Part shown: one piece after another, positions 7,162 to 15,623 of the stretch | How positions within the stretch are numbered: position 1 is the first letter of the stretch | How the letters are laid out: every line of letters starts with the position of its first letter | Source: UBA1049 sp964525815 | GTDB taxonomy: Bacteria; Bacillota; Clostridia; Oscillospirales; CAG-382 | NCBI GenBank assembly: GCA_964525815.1 | Contig: CAZGJQ010000022.1 | Location: forward strand, 1 to 24,970 | DNA: 24,970 nucleotides | Reading direction: 5' to 3' | The notes under the pieces: generated by a model | Databases searched by the model: none | Told to the model about the DNA's origin: nothing | The model's input: the letters and a program-made list of their open reading frames with translations, nothing else | Position numbers and translations under genes: made by a program

Positions 7162-10100
7162 TTAATCGGAATCGATGGTGGACACCCCGATAGTGATTTC
7201 CTCCAGCACATCCAGTATAACCCTTACAGTGTCCAGCGCAGTAAACATGGTAACATTGTTTTCGGAGGCACAGCGGCGTATGGCAAAGCCGTCCGTTTCC
7301 TGCGAAGCAACATCAATATCCCTTGTGCTTATGACATAATTAACATGACCATGACGTATTGAATCCAGTATTTCGTTACTGCCCGAGCTGAGCTTTTTCT
7401 TGGTACGGGTTTTTATTCCGTGCTTTTTCAGGAAGACAGCCGTACCCTCGGTTGCTTCTATATTGAAACCAAGATTATAAAAGCGTCTTATGAGAGGCAG
7501 TGCCTCCTCCTTGTCCTTGTCGGCGATGGTAACGAAGATGGTTCCGTAGTTCGCCACATTCATTCCCGAGGACTGCAACGCCTTGTAAAGCGCTCTTTTT
7601 AAAGAGCGGTCATAGCCGATAGCCTCTCCCGTAGACTTCATTTCGGGCGAAAGATATGCGTCCAGTCCTCTCATCTTCGAGAAGGAAAAGGCGGGAACCT
7701 TTACATACCACTTGGTTTTTTCGGGCGGATAAACGGAGGTGATTCCCTGCTCCTTAAGACTCTTTCCGAGAATAACCCGGGTCGCAATATCCGCCATGGA
7801 ATAGCCTGTCGCCTTGGAAAGAAAGGGAACGGTACGGGAGGAGCGGGGATTGACCTCAATAACATACACCCGGTTGTTCTTATCCACGATAAACTGGATG
7901 TTGAACAGCCCGATAATTCCGATACCCAGTCCTAACCTTACCGTGTAGTCAAGTATAACTTCCTTTACCTTGTCCGAAACACTGAAGGTGGGATAAACGC
8001 TTATGCTGTCACCCGAATGGATTCCGGTACGCTCAACATGCTCCATAATACCGGGAACGAACACATCCCTTCCGTCGCAAATGGCATCCACCTCCAGCTC
8101 CTTGCCCGAAATATACCTGTCCACCAAAACAGGCTGCTCCTTGTCAACCTCAACCGCAGACTGAAGATAGACCTTAAGAGCCCGCTCGCTCGTAACGATT
8201 TGCATGGCTCTGCCACCCAAAACATAGCTCGGGCGCACAAGCACGGGGTAGCCTATCTCGTTTGCCACCCTTACTCCGTCCGGTATGTTGGTTACCGCAA
8301 CCCCCTTCGGCTGCGGAACGCCAAGCTCTTGCAGTATTTTCTCAAAACAGTCCCGGTTCTCCGCCTTCTCAATGGCATCGACATCCGTGCCTATTATTAT
8401 AACCCCCAGCTCTCTCAGCGGCTTTGCAAGGTTTATGGCGGTCTGTCCTCCGAGGGAGGCAATTACGCCGACAGGCTTTTCCAGCCTGATTACATTTATA
8501 ACATCCTCAACCGTGAGCGGCTCAAAGTACAGCTTATCCCCGGTCGTATAATCGGTGGATACCGTTTCGGGGTTGTTGTTTATTATGATTGCCTCGTAGC
8601 CGCTGTTCTTTATGGTGGTTACCGCATGGACGGTGGAATAGTCGAACTCAACACCCTGCCCGATTCTTATAGGACCGGAGCCCAGTACTATTATCTTCTT
8701 TTTTTTGCTGACAATAACCTCGTTTTCGGTCTCATAGGTAGAATAGAAATAAGGAACATAGCTGTCGAACTCGCTCGCACAGGTGTCTATCATCTTGTAT
8801 ACGGGAAGTATGCCTTGCTTAATGCGCAGCTCAAAGACCTCCCGCTCGGTTACCTGCCACAACTGCGAAATAAACCTGTCGCTCACCCCCATACGCTTTG
8901 CCTTGCGCAAAACATCGGTGCTCAGCCTGTTTTCCCGTATGCTCTTTTCAAAATCCACTATATTTTTCAGCTTATCCAAGAAGAGCATATCGATTTTTAC
9001 TGCGTTGTATATAAGACCAAGGTCAACCTGCTTTCGAATCAGCTGCGCTATCGCTAAAAGACGGTCGTCCCTGCCGTCGGCGATATATTCCATAAGCTCA
9101 TCATTGGAGTATTTGTCAAACTTCGGACTGTAAAGGTGGAAGGCTCCGGTTTCCAGCGAACGGATAGCCTTGAGCAGGCTCTCCTCTATGGTTCTGCCAA
9201 TGCTCATTACCTCTCCGGTCGCTTTCATTTGGGTGCTCAGCTTGTTGGAGGCGCCCGCAAACTTGTCGAACGGGAACCGTGCGATTTTTGTAACCACATA
9301 ATCCAGTGCGGGCTCAAAGCAGGCGGGGGTGTTAGCAAGCATTATTTCCTCCAGTCGCAAGCCCACCGCAATTTTGGCGGATACTCTCGCAATTGGATAG
9401 CCGCTCGCCTTGCTTGCGAGTGCGGAGGAGCGGGACACTCTCGGATTGACCTCGATTAAATAGTAGTCAAACGAATGAGGGTCCAGCGCGAACTGTATAT
9501 TACAGCCCCCTTCAATCTTAAGCGCCCTAATCACCTTAAGAGCGCTGTTTCTGAGGAGCTGATACTCCTTATCGGTCAGCGTCTGGCTGGGGCAAACCAC
9601 AATGGAATCTCCGGTATGAATACCCACAGGGTCTACATTCTCCATGTTGCATATGGTTATTGCGGTGTCGTTTGCGTCCCGCATAACCTCGTATTCGATT
9701 TCCTTATAGCCGGATATGCTTTTTTCCACTAACACCTGTCTTGCGGGGGACAGCTCCAGAGCGTTCTTCATGAGCTCCCTTAGCTCCTCGTCGTTTTTAG
9801 CAAAACCGCCCCCCGTTCCTCCGAGTGTGAAGGCGGGTCTGAGCACCACGGGATACCCGATTTCTCGTGCGGCCTCAAGACCGCTCTCAATGCTGTTCGC
9901 AATTTTGCTGGGCAGCACCGGCTCTCCGAGAGAAACGCACAGCTCCTTGAACAGCTCCCTGTCCTCTGCCATTTCGATACTCTCAAACCTTGTTCCCAGC
10001 AGCTCGACCTGACATTCCTCAAGCACTCCCTTTTTGTAGAGCTGTATTGCGAGATTCAGCCCCGTTTGCCCGCCTATTCCGGGTAAAATAGCGTCAGGAC

Positions 10101-10344
10101 GCTCGTATCGCAGTATTTTTGCCACATATTCGAGGGTAAGCGGCTCCATATAGACCTTGTCCGCAACGGTGGTGTCCGTCATAATTGTAGCCGGATTGGA
10201 GTTTGCGAGTATAACCTCGTAGCCCTCCTCCTTCAAGGCAAGGCAGGCCTGAGTTCCCGCATAATCAAACTCGGCGGCCTGTCCTATGATTATCGGACCG
10301 GAGCCTATTACCATCACCTTTTTTATATCCGTTCTTTTAGGCAT
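7162..10344 (-). CDS. carB: Carbamoyl-phosphate synthase, large chain
   Basis: The enzyme makes carbamoyl phosphate from bicarbonate, two ATP and ammonia delivered by CarA. The product is 1060 residues, full length for the family. The two halves each begin with the expected motif: SGPIIIGQAAEFDY near residue 15 (carboxyphosphate half) and SGPIRIGQGVEFDY near 555 (carbamate half), with an oligomerisation region between. From about residue 935 to the end is the MGS-like allosteric domain, the usual site of nucleotide control. ATG at 10344 shares its A with the carA TAA and has GGAGG upstream; an in-frame extension to 10371 lies inside carA and is unlikely. No separate arginine-type copy is seen in the window. 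Confidence 0.97.
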   Translation of the reverse strand: MPKRTDIKKVMVIGSGPIIIGQAAEFDYAGTQACLALKEEGYEVILANSNPATIMTDTTVADKVYMEPLTLEYVAKILRYERPDAILPGIGGQTGLNLAIQLYKKGVLEECQVELLGTRFESIEMAEDRELFKELCVSLGEPVLPSKIANSIESGLEAAREIGYPVVLRPAFTLGGTGGGFAKNDEELRELMKNALELSPARQVLVEKSISGYKEIEYEVMRDANDTAITICNMENVDPVGIHTGDSIVVCPSQTLTDKEYQLLRNSALKVIRALKIEGGCNIQFALDPHSFDYYLIEVNPRVSRSSALASKASGYPIARVSAKIAVGLRLEEIMLANTPACFEPALDYVVTKIARFPFDKFAGASNKLSTQMKATGEVMSIGRTIEESLLKAIRSLETGAFHLYSPKFDKYSNDELMEYIADGRDDRLLAIAQLIRKQVDLGLIYNAVKIDMLFLDKLKNIVDFEKSIRENRLSTDVLRKAKRMGVSDRFISQLWQVTEREVFELRIKQGILPVYKMIDTCASEFDSYVPYFYSTYETENEVIVSKKKKIIVLGSGPIRIGQGVEFDYSTVHAVTTIKNSGYEAIIINNNPETVSTDYTTGDKLYFEPLTVEDVINVIRLEKPVGVIASLGGQTAINLAKPLRELGVIIIGTDVDAIEKAENRDCFEKILQELGVPQPKGVAVTNIPDGVRVANEIGYPVLVRPSYVLGGRAMQIVTSERALKVYLQSAVEVDKEQPVLVDRYISGKELEVDAICDGRDVFVPGIMEHVERTGIHSGDSISVYPTFSVSDKVKEVILDYTVRLGLGIGIIGLFNIQFIVDKNNRVYVIEVNPRSSRTVPFLSKATGYSMADIATRVILGKSLKEQGITSVYPPEKTKWYVKVPAFSFSKMRGLDAYLSPEMKSTGEAIGYDRSLKRALYKALQSSGMNVANYGTIFVTIADKDKEEALPLIRRFYNLGFNIEATEGTAVFLKKHGIKTRTKKKLSSGSNEILDSIRHGHVNYVISTRDIDVASQETDGFAIRRCASENNVTMFTALDTVRVILDVLEEITIGVSTIDSD

Positions 10345-11432
10345 TACCTGTCCTCCCCGCTCATCATACAAATAAACTTATCAAATAAATACGCACTGTC
10401 CTGCGGTCCGGGTGCGCTCTCCGGGTGATATTGTACCGAGAACAGCTTGTCCTCCTTGCTTTCCAGCCCCTCCACCGTATTGTCCAGTAGATTCTTGTGC
10501 GTTACGGTAAGACAAGTGTTTTTAACGGATTCCATGTCCACCGCATAGCTGTGATTTTGGCTGGTGATGTCTATCTTACCGCTTTTTATGTGCACGACAG
10601 GGTGATTACCGCCCCGATGACCAAACTTCATCTTATATGTTTTTGCGCCGCAGGCAAGTGCGATAAGCTGATGACCGAGACAAATACCAAAAATGGGCAG
10701 TCTCCCCTTCAGTGTTTTTATAAGCTCCACAACAGAGGTCACGTTCATGGGGTTGCCCGGACCGTTTGAGATAAAAATCCCGTCAGGTCTCAGCGCCATT
10801 ATATCCTCCGGCTTTGTGTTGTAGGGCACCACCGTAACATTGCAGCTCTTCTGGTTAAGCTTCCTAACGCTGTTAAGCTTAATCCCGCAGTCCACGGCGA
10901 CAACATTATATATATGGTTGGGTGTGCGTGAATACCAGTTCTTTTTACTGCTGACCTTAGCGACGGCATCGTCAGGGAGCTTATATGAATTTATTCGTTC
11001 CATAGCAAACGCATCCGGGGTTGCCGCATCCGTAATCATCGCCTTGCAGCTTCCGTTGCTGCGGATTATTCTAGTTATCATCCGAGTGTCTACTTCGCTG
11101 ATACCCGGAATCTGATTCTCCTCCATAATTTCGGACAAGGTCTTTGTATATCTGAAGTTGCTGGGCATATCGTTGTATTCCCGCACCACGAATGCGCCTA
11201 TAGTGGGTATTTTTGTTTCAAAATCCTCGTCGGTTATTCCGTAGTTCCCGATAAGAGGATAGGTCATTACCACCGCTTGATGAGTATACGACGGGTCGGA
11301 CAGTACCTCCTGGTACCCCACCATTGCGGTGTTGAACACCAACTCGCAGACCGCTTCCCGCTGTGCGCCGAACCCTTTGCCGTAAAACACCTGACCGTCT
11401 TCCAAGATTATTTTTCTGTCCGTTGTTACCAT
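10344..11432 (-). CDS. carA: Carbamoyl-phosphate synthase, small (glutaminase) chain
   Basis: The product is 362 residues. The N-terminal CarA-specific domain (1-150) is followed by a class I glutamine amidotransferase domain. The catalytic triad is visible as C251 in FGICLGHQ, with H336 and E338 in QYHPESAPGP. It releases ammonia from glutamine and passes it through a tunnel to CarB. The ATG overlaps the end of pyrC by seven bases. AAAGGA within the pyrC tail serves as the ribosome binding site. Confidence 0.96.
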   Translation of the reverse strand: MVTTDRKIILEDGQVFYGKGFGAQREAVCELVFNTAMVGYQEVLSDPSYTHQAVVMTYPLIGNYGITDEDFETKIPTIGAFVVREYNDMPSNFRYTKTLSEIMEENQIPGISEVDTRMITRIIRSNGSCKAMITDAATPDAFAMERINSYKLPDDAVAKVSSKKNWYSRTPNHIYNVVAVDCGIKLNSVRKLNQKSCNVTVVPYNTKPEDIMALRPDGIFISNGPGNPMNVTSVVELIKTLKGRLPIFGICLGHQLIALACGAKTYKMKFGHRGGNHPVVHIKSGKIDITSQNHSYAVDMESVKNTCLTVTHKNLLDNTVEGLESKEDKLFSVQYHPESAPGPQDSAYLFDKFICMMSGEDR

Positions 11433-12679
11433 ACTCTTTTTCCTTTACAATATGTGATGATATTATTACCGTAAACTTCCATACCGTCAAACGGGCTGCT
11501 CTTTCCGCAGGACAGGAACTCCTCGGAATTTATTCTGTAACCGTTCTCCAAGTCCAGCACCGCAATATCCGCATCCGCCCCTATCTCAAGCCCTCCGCTT
11601 ATGCCGAAATACCTTCTCGGGTTCACGCACATAAGCTCAATCAGCTTCTCGAGAGTTATTATACCCGCCTTAACCAGTCCGGTGTACAGCACCGGGAATG
11701 CGGTTTCCAGTCCCGCAACTCCCATCAAGCTGCCCGCAAGCCCCTTTGCTTTTTCTTCCTTTGAATGAGGCGCATGGTCGGTTGCGATTATGTCAATTGT
11801 TCCGTCCTTTATACCCTCTGTTAAGGCGGCTTTATCCTCTTTGCTCCGAAGAGGAGGGTTCATCTTGAATCTGCCCTCCTCCCGCAGGTCGTCCTCGCAC
11901 AGGAGAAGATAATGCGGAGCTGTTTCCGCCGTAACCTTAACTCCTTCGGATTTCGCCCTGCGAATCAGCTCAACGCTCTCTTTTGTGGATACATGGCAGA
12001 TGTGATAACGGCAGCCCGTTTTTTTTGCAAGAGCAAGATCCCGCTCAACCTGCTTGTATTCGCTAGCCGAGCTGAGTCCCTTGTGACCGTGCTTTTTTGC
12101 ATACCGGCCGTCGTGAATATATCCTCCGTGCAGCAGGGAATTATCCTCGCAGTGAGCGGCGATAATACAGTTCTGCTCCTTTGCCCTTATCATCGCTCTT
12201 TCCATTACGGCGGATGACTGCACTCCTATACCATCGTCCGAAAAGGCAACTGCCTTATCCCGCATAACCTCAAAGTCAACAAGCTCCTGTCCGGCTTGTC
12301 CCCTTGTTATGGTTGCATATGGGAAAACCTTTATAACCGCATCCTTCTCGATTATATCCGTCTGCACCCTCAGGTTCTCGGGACTATCCGGCGGAGGATT
12401 AAGGTTGGGCATAGCGCAGACTGCGGTATATCCCGCTCTTGCTGCCGCCAAAGTACCGCTTTTTATAGTCTCCTTATAAGAAAAACCGGGTTCCCGCAGA
12501 TGAACATGAACATCAACGAAACCCGGAATAATATATAAATTGTTAAGTAAAGTCTTTTTGTGATGACTGTAAGAAATACTGGGTGCGATTTCGGAAACAA
12601 TGCCGTTTTGGATGAATACATCAGCTCGGGAAAAGCCTTTCCCGCTATATACCATTCCACCGCTCAGTATAAATCCCAT
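11426..12679 (-). CDS. pyrC: Dihydroorotase, class I
   Basis: The enzyme closes carbamoyl aspartate to dihydroorotate with two zinc ions. The product is 417 residues, typical of the long class I type. Metal and catalytic residues visible are H58 and H60 in HVHLREPG, D148/D149 in FSDDG, H176 in AAHCED, H229 in CHVST and D301 in ATDHAPHS. It is the first gene of the operon; GAGGAG lies eight bases before the ATG, and the predicted promoter is only about 30 bases upstream. All ten genes behind it overlap or nearly touch, so one transcript is likely. Confidence 0.95.
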   Translation of the reverse strand: MGFILSGGMVYSGKGFSRADVFIQNGIVSEIAPSISYSHHKKTLLNNLYIIPGFVDVHVHLREPGFSYKETIKSGTLAAARAGYTAVCAMPNLNPPPDSPENLRVQTDIIEKDAVIKVFPYATITRGQAGQELVDFEVMRDKAVAFSDDGIGVQSSAVMERAMIRAKEQNCIIAAHCEDNSLLHGGYIHDGRYAKKHGHKGLSSASEYKQVERDLALAKKTGCRYHICHVSTKESVELIRRAKSEGVKVTAETAPHYLLLCEDDLREEGRFKMNPPLRSKEDKAALTEGIKDGTIDIIATDHAPHSKEEKAKGLAGSLMGVAGLETAFPVLYTGLVKAGIITLEKLIELMCVNPRRYFGISGGLEIGADADIAVLDLENGYRINSEEFLSCGKSSPFDGMEVYGNNIITYCKGKRVW

Positions 12680-12708
12680 TCATTCCACTCCTCTGTTTCC
12701 TTCTTAAT

Positions 12709-12737
12709 ATTTTATCAAACCACATTCGGTTTGTCAA
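12709..12737 (-). promoter_or_regulatory. Promoter of the pyr operon
   Basis: On the minus strand TTGACA (12732-12737) and TAAAAT (12709-12714) are separated by exactly 17 bases. Transcription should begin near 12702, giving a leader of only 20-25 bases before pyrC. That is too short for a PyrR-type antiterminator and terminator pair. Confidence 0.75.
12716..12733. promoter_or_regulatory. Palindrome within the pyr promoter, possible operator
   Basis: CAAACC and GGTTTG are perfect six-base inverted arms separated by six bases. They fill the spacer between the -35 and -10 boxes and share two bases with the -35. A repressor bound here would block RNA polymerase directly. No protein is assigned, and short palindromes do occur by chance. 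Confidence 0.4.
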
Positions 12738-12771
12738 TGCTTTTTTTATGTGCCAGCGGTTTTTTCTGTAA

Positions 12772-12837
12772 AAAAACAAAAAACAAAGGGATATTTAAGT
12801 CCGTTAAATATAATCATAGGTATTGTTTTTTGTTTTT
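12772..12837. repeat. Nested inverted repeats between divergent promoters
   Basis: The outer arms 12772-12786 and 12823-12837 are a perfect 15-bp inverted repeat made of A-tracts interrupted by two C bases. Inside it, ATATTTAA (12791-12798) and TTAAATAT (12804-12811) form a perfect 8-bp repeat around GTCCG. The segment lies upstream of both predicted promoters, so it is more likely a DNA-level element (protein site, bent or cruciform-prone DNA) than an RNA terminator. The rest of the gene-free region 12680-12996 holds only the two promoters and AT-rich sequence. Confidence 0.6.
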
Positions 12838-12890
12838 ATATATAAAAAACGTTTATTTCGGCAAAACATAGAATATATAAAATGTTTCGG

Positions 12891-12919
12891 TTGATTTATT
12901 TTGCGGATTGGTATATAAT
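12891..12919 (+). promoter_or_regulatory. Promoter of the GT-C-like membrane protein gene
   Basis: TTGATT (12891-12896) and TATAAT (12914-12919) are 17 bases apart. The predicted leader runs about 70 bases to the ATG at 12997. AAAGGAA at 12981-12987 is the ribosome binding site. Confidence 0.6.
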
Positions 12920-12996
12920 TATTTGGATAAAAGCTTAAGTGTAATCTGCACGCCGCAGGAGCAGAACGTCTTTTAAAAAGAAAGGAAAACAATAAT

Positions 12997-14751
12997 ATGA
13001 CGGTATCATATTTACCGCCGATAAGAACGCATTTCTATAAATATCGTTATTTCTATTTTGTGCTGACAGCGGTTTCTTTGGTTTATGTTATTCCTCTTTT
13101 ATTCGTGCAGTTGCCCACCGGTCATGATGTTTATTTCCATATGACAAGAATTGACGGGCTTGCTCAGGAGCTGAAGTTCGGTAATTTTCCCGCAAGGATA
13201 TATTCAAGCACCTATTACGGCTACGGCTATGCCGCACCGCTTTTTTACGGAGATTGGCTCTTTTACTTTCCGGCGTTACTGGTTTTGGACGGTGTAAGTG
13301 TTGTAGTTGCATATAAGACGTTTATTATGACCTGTGCCGTGCTTACCGCACTCTCCATGTATTTTTCTGCCAATATTATTTTAAAGGATAAAAGAGCGGC
13401 GTGTGTAACGGCGATACTGTACAGTCTTTCCACCTATTTTGCGACCGATGCTTTTATCAGACACGCAAACGGAGAAATGCAGAGCTTTTTGTTCATTCCT
13501 ATAGCTCTTGCGGGGCTATACAATATAATTATTGATGACGGAAAAAAATGGCTGCTATTACCGCTCGGCTTATGTGGAGTACTGGTAACACATACGCTTA
13601 CGGCGTTTATGACCGTAATATTCTTTTTTATATTCGCTCTTATTTTTTTAAATAGATTAATCCAAAACCCAAAAAAGCTTCTGTATATTGCAGCTTCCGC
13701 CGGGGTGTTCTTTTTGCTTGCGGCCTCTTTTATTTTTCCGATGCTGGAGCAAATGGCATCCAATAAATTCTGGGCAACCGACGGAACAAGCGCAAACTAT
13801 TACGGCTCGCTAAAAACACGTTCCATGCAAAGCTTTTTCAGCCTGTTTTCCACCTTCAATACAACAGCGGAGGTAGACGGCACCAAATATTTTATACCAA
13901 AAGGGATTGGACTTGCACTGCCTGTGATGATAGGCTGGAGAGTGGCATATGCAAAAAAGCTCCGAGCAGCGGAGGGTGCGGCGTTTCTCTTCCTCGCCTT
14001 GTTTTCGCTGCTTCTGACCAGTAAATACTTCCCGTGGGATTGGTTTCAGCAGGAGCTGGGAACCCTGCAATTCCCATGGAGAATAATGCTCTTTGCAACC
14101 CTTTTTACCGCATTATTCGGGGGAGTAATGACAAAAAAGCTGAGCAAAACAAATAATCTCTCGGTCTTTCTTGCCATAATTATTGTAGTAACCGGATATT
14201 CGTTAACTAACACGCTTTATTATAAATACAGGGACGCTATCGTTTTGGCATGCTCCGGGGAAACAAGGGAATACCCCTATAAGAACAACATTGGATTAGG
14301 CGAATATCTCCCCACCGGGACAGACAAAACGGAGCTGCGGAAAAGAGGGCAGATAATACGCTCCAACGAATATCTTGCCGATTACATTCTGGAGCGTAAA
14401 GACGGCGTTTTTATAGTTGATTACAGAGATAATCGGGGGCAGGATACCTATATCGACCTTCCGCTCTTAATGTATAAGGGCTATAAGGGAACGCTGGAAG
14501 ATTCCGAAGGCATACGTGAGGTTCCGCTTGATTACGGTGAAAACAATGTTGTCAGAGCGTTTATCGGAGATACCCATTCCGCAACCCTTAAGGTATGGTA
14601 CGAGGGCACTTCCGTTCAGAGATGGTCTTTTGTTATAACCCTTTTATCCTTCGGAGGGGTCGCCGTATATTATATTGTTTTATATTACAAAAAGGAAAAG
14701 GAGAAGAGCGGATCTTCTCCCGACATTAAACCCCTTAATCCGAGTGATTAA
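12997..14751 (+). CDS. Multispanning membrane protein, GT-C-like (PTPS-related/YfhO-like family)
   Basis: The product is 584 residues. It has a first span at about 17-38, several spans between 75 and 400, an extracytoplasmic domain at about 406-540, and a last span at about 543-564 followed by a charged tail. GHDVYFHMTRIDGLAQELKFG (42-62) and LQFPWR (357-362) are typical of membrane proteins named '6-pyruvoyl-tetrahydropterin synthase-related'. That name does not reflect pterin chemistry; the fold resembles GT-C and YfhO-type glycosyltransferases that use lipid-linked sugars. The acidic HD after the first span fits a GT-C catalytic loop. A role in decorating a cell-envelope polymer is inferred, not shown. 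It has its own promoter and overlaps the convergent deacetylase gene by four bases. Confidence 0.75.
   Translation: MTVSYLPPIRTHFYKYRYFYFVLTAVSLVYVIPLLFVQLPTGHDVYFHMTRIDGLAQELKFGNFPARIYSSTYYGYGYAAPLFYGDWLFYFPALLVLDGVSVVVAYKTFIMTCAVLTALSMYFSANIILKDKRAACVTAILYSLSTYFATDAFIRHANGEMQSFLFIPIALAGLYNIIIDDGKKWLLLPLGLCGVLVTHTLTAFMTVIFFFIFALIFLNRLIQNPKKLLYIAASAGVFFLLAASFIFPMLEQMASNKFWATDGTSANYYGSLKTRSMQSFFSLFSTFNTTAEVDGTKYFIPKGIGLALPVMIGWRVAYAKKLRAAEGAAFLFLALFSLLLTSKYFPWDWFQQELGTLQFPWRIMLFATLFTALFGGVMTKKLSKTNNLSVFLAIIIVVTGYSLTNTLYYKYRDAIVLACSGETREYPYKNNIGLGEYLPTGTDKTELRKRGQIIRSNEYLADYILERKDGVFIVDYRDNRGQDTYIDLPLLMYKGYKGTLEDSEGIREVPLDYGENNVVRAFIGDTHSATLKVWYEGTSVQRWSFVITLLSFGGVAVYYIVLYYKKEKEKSGSSPDIKPLNPSD
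14700..14720 (-). terminator. Terminator of the deacetylase gene, inside the converging gene
   Basis: GGAGAAGA and TCTTCTCC are perfect 8-bp arms around a five-base loop. On the minus strand they are followed by TTTTCCTTTTTG. It lies 28 bases after the deacetylase stop and within the last 20 codons of the membrane protein gene. On the plus strand there is no T-run after the stem, so the structure is directional. Confidence 0.7.
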
Positions 14752-15530
14752 CGAGCTTTTTGTGTTTCCTTAAGCTGATCCAAAGTACCGAAGCTGTAAC
14801 CCTGCTGCTTCAGCTCGTCGATGACCTCTCCCAAAATTATAGAGTTGGTCTCCGAGTTTGGGTGCAGCAGCATAACCATTCCGTTATGCACATTATCAAG
14901 TATAATTTTCTTGGCCTTATCGGGTGGCATTTGCTTGTTATTGTCCCAGTCTTGATATGCGAACGACCAGAAGGTCGGTATATATCCCGCCTCATACGCA
15001 TACAAGAGGTTCTGCTCAGAGAATCTTCCGGACGGTGGACGGAAGTACTTAGACATCTCGTACCCCGTATAATCGGCATACAAATCCTCAAGCTCGGTTA
15101 GCTCCTTAATAAAAGCCTCCCTGTCGGTTATTGCGGTCATATCCTTGTGAGAATAGCTGTGGTTTGCGACTATATGACCCTCCTCCGACATCCTTTTGGC
15201 AACCTCGGTGTGTTTTTCCGCTACCTCGGGTAAAATAAAGAACGCGCCCGGAACCTGCTTCTCCTTGAGAATATCCAGAATTTTAATCAGATTAGGGTTT
15301 CCGTATCCGGCGTCAAAGGTTAAATACACAACCTTTTCGTCCTTGTCACCCATATAGAGAGTTCCGTATTTCTCATGGAAGCTGTTTCCCGAGAAAATAC
15401 TCGGCTGACTGTGATCGTTTGCTTTCTTGAAGTACCAGTCATATGGGGTTGTAAGTGTATGCGCAAGGACGGACAGCGTCAGTAAAGATAATACTGACAG
15501 AAAAACGAATGCTTTTTTTAAAAAATTCAA
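14748..15530 (-). CDS. Polysaccharide deacetylase, PdaA-like (NodB domain)
   Basis: The product is 260 residues with an N-terminal signal peptide or anchor (about 5-23). The NodB domain spans about 66-250. Motifs are TFDAGYGNP (71-79) with catalytic D73, the metal ligands H124 and H128 in NHSYSHKDMT, RPPSG (164-168), and LLHP with H223. This pattern fits PdaA, which deacetylates N-acetylmuramic acid during spore cortex formation so that muramic lactam can form. The second Asp of the usual TFDD is Ala here; PdaA-type enzymes also deviate from Asp at this position. The start is TTG at 15530, supported by a perfect AGGAGG eight bases upstream. Cell-wall deacetylation is confident; the spore role is inferred. 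Confidence 0.88.
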   Translation of the reverse strand: MNFLKKAFVFLSVLSLLTLSVLAHTLTTPYDWYFKKANDHSQPSIFSGNSFHEKYGTLYMGDKDEKVVYLTFDAGYGNPNLIKILDILKEKQVPGAFFILPEVAEKHTEVAKRMSEEGHIVANHSYSHKDMTAITDREAFIKELTELEDLYADYTGYEMSKYFRPPSGRFSEQNLLYAYEAGYIPTFWSFAYQDWDNNKQMPPDKAKKIILDNVHNGMVMLLHPNSETNSIILGEVIDELKQQGYSFGTLDQLKETQKAR

Positions 15531-15557
15531 ATTATCAGCCTCCTGTTACATATATTG

Positions 15558-15586
15558 TTGTCACGGAGCAAAAAAATAAATAAGTA
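15558..15586 (+). promoter_or_regulatory. Weak candidate promoter for the malic enzyme cluster
   Basis: TTGTCA (15558-15563) and TAAGTA (15581-15586) are 17 bases apart in an AT-rich 93-base divergent gap. The -10 is poor. No better candidate was seen for the plus-strand genes that follow, and none at all for the deacetylase on the other strand. Confidence 0.3.
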
Positions 15587-15623
15587 ATTTTTTCTAATAA
15601 AAAAAGAAAGGCACAGGAAAACG

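Noticed and set aside
8017..9057. A 346-codon open frame on the plus strand within carB
   Set aside because: It is antisense to a complete, motif-rich carB; its translation shows no recognisable domain and there is no ribosome binding site. It is a by-product of the codon bias of carB.
12680..12702. A PyrR-binding attenuator or pyrimidine riboswitch before pyrC
   Set aside because: The space between the predicted transcription start and the ATG is about 20 bases, and no competing hairpins or T-run are present.
12772..12837. The nested inverted repeat as a rho-independent terminator
   Set aside because: The stem is nearly all A-T pairs with a 36-base interior, and neither predicted promoter transcribes it. 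No gene ends nearby.
12560..12871. A 103-codon plus-strand frame spanning the pyrC start and its promoter
   Set aside because: It is antisense to pyrC and the pyr promoter, with no ribosome binding site or domain.
12804..12992. A 62-codon minus-strand frame in the divergent control region
   Set aside because: It would begin with TTG without a ribosome binding site, and it runs through the predicted plus-strand promoter. Its composition reflects AT-rich intergenic DNA.
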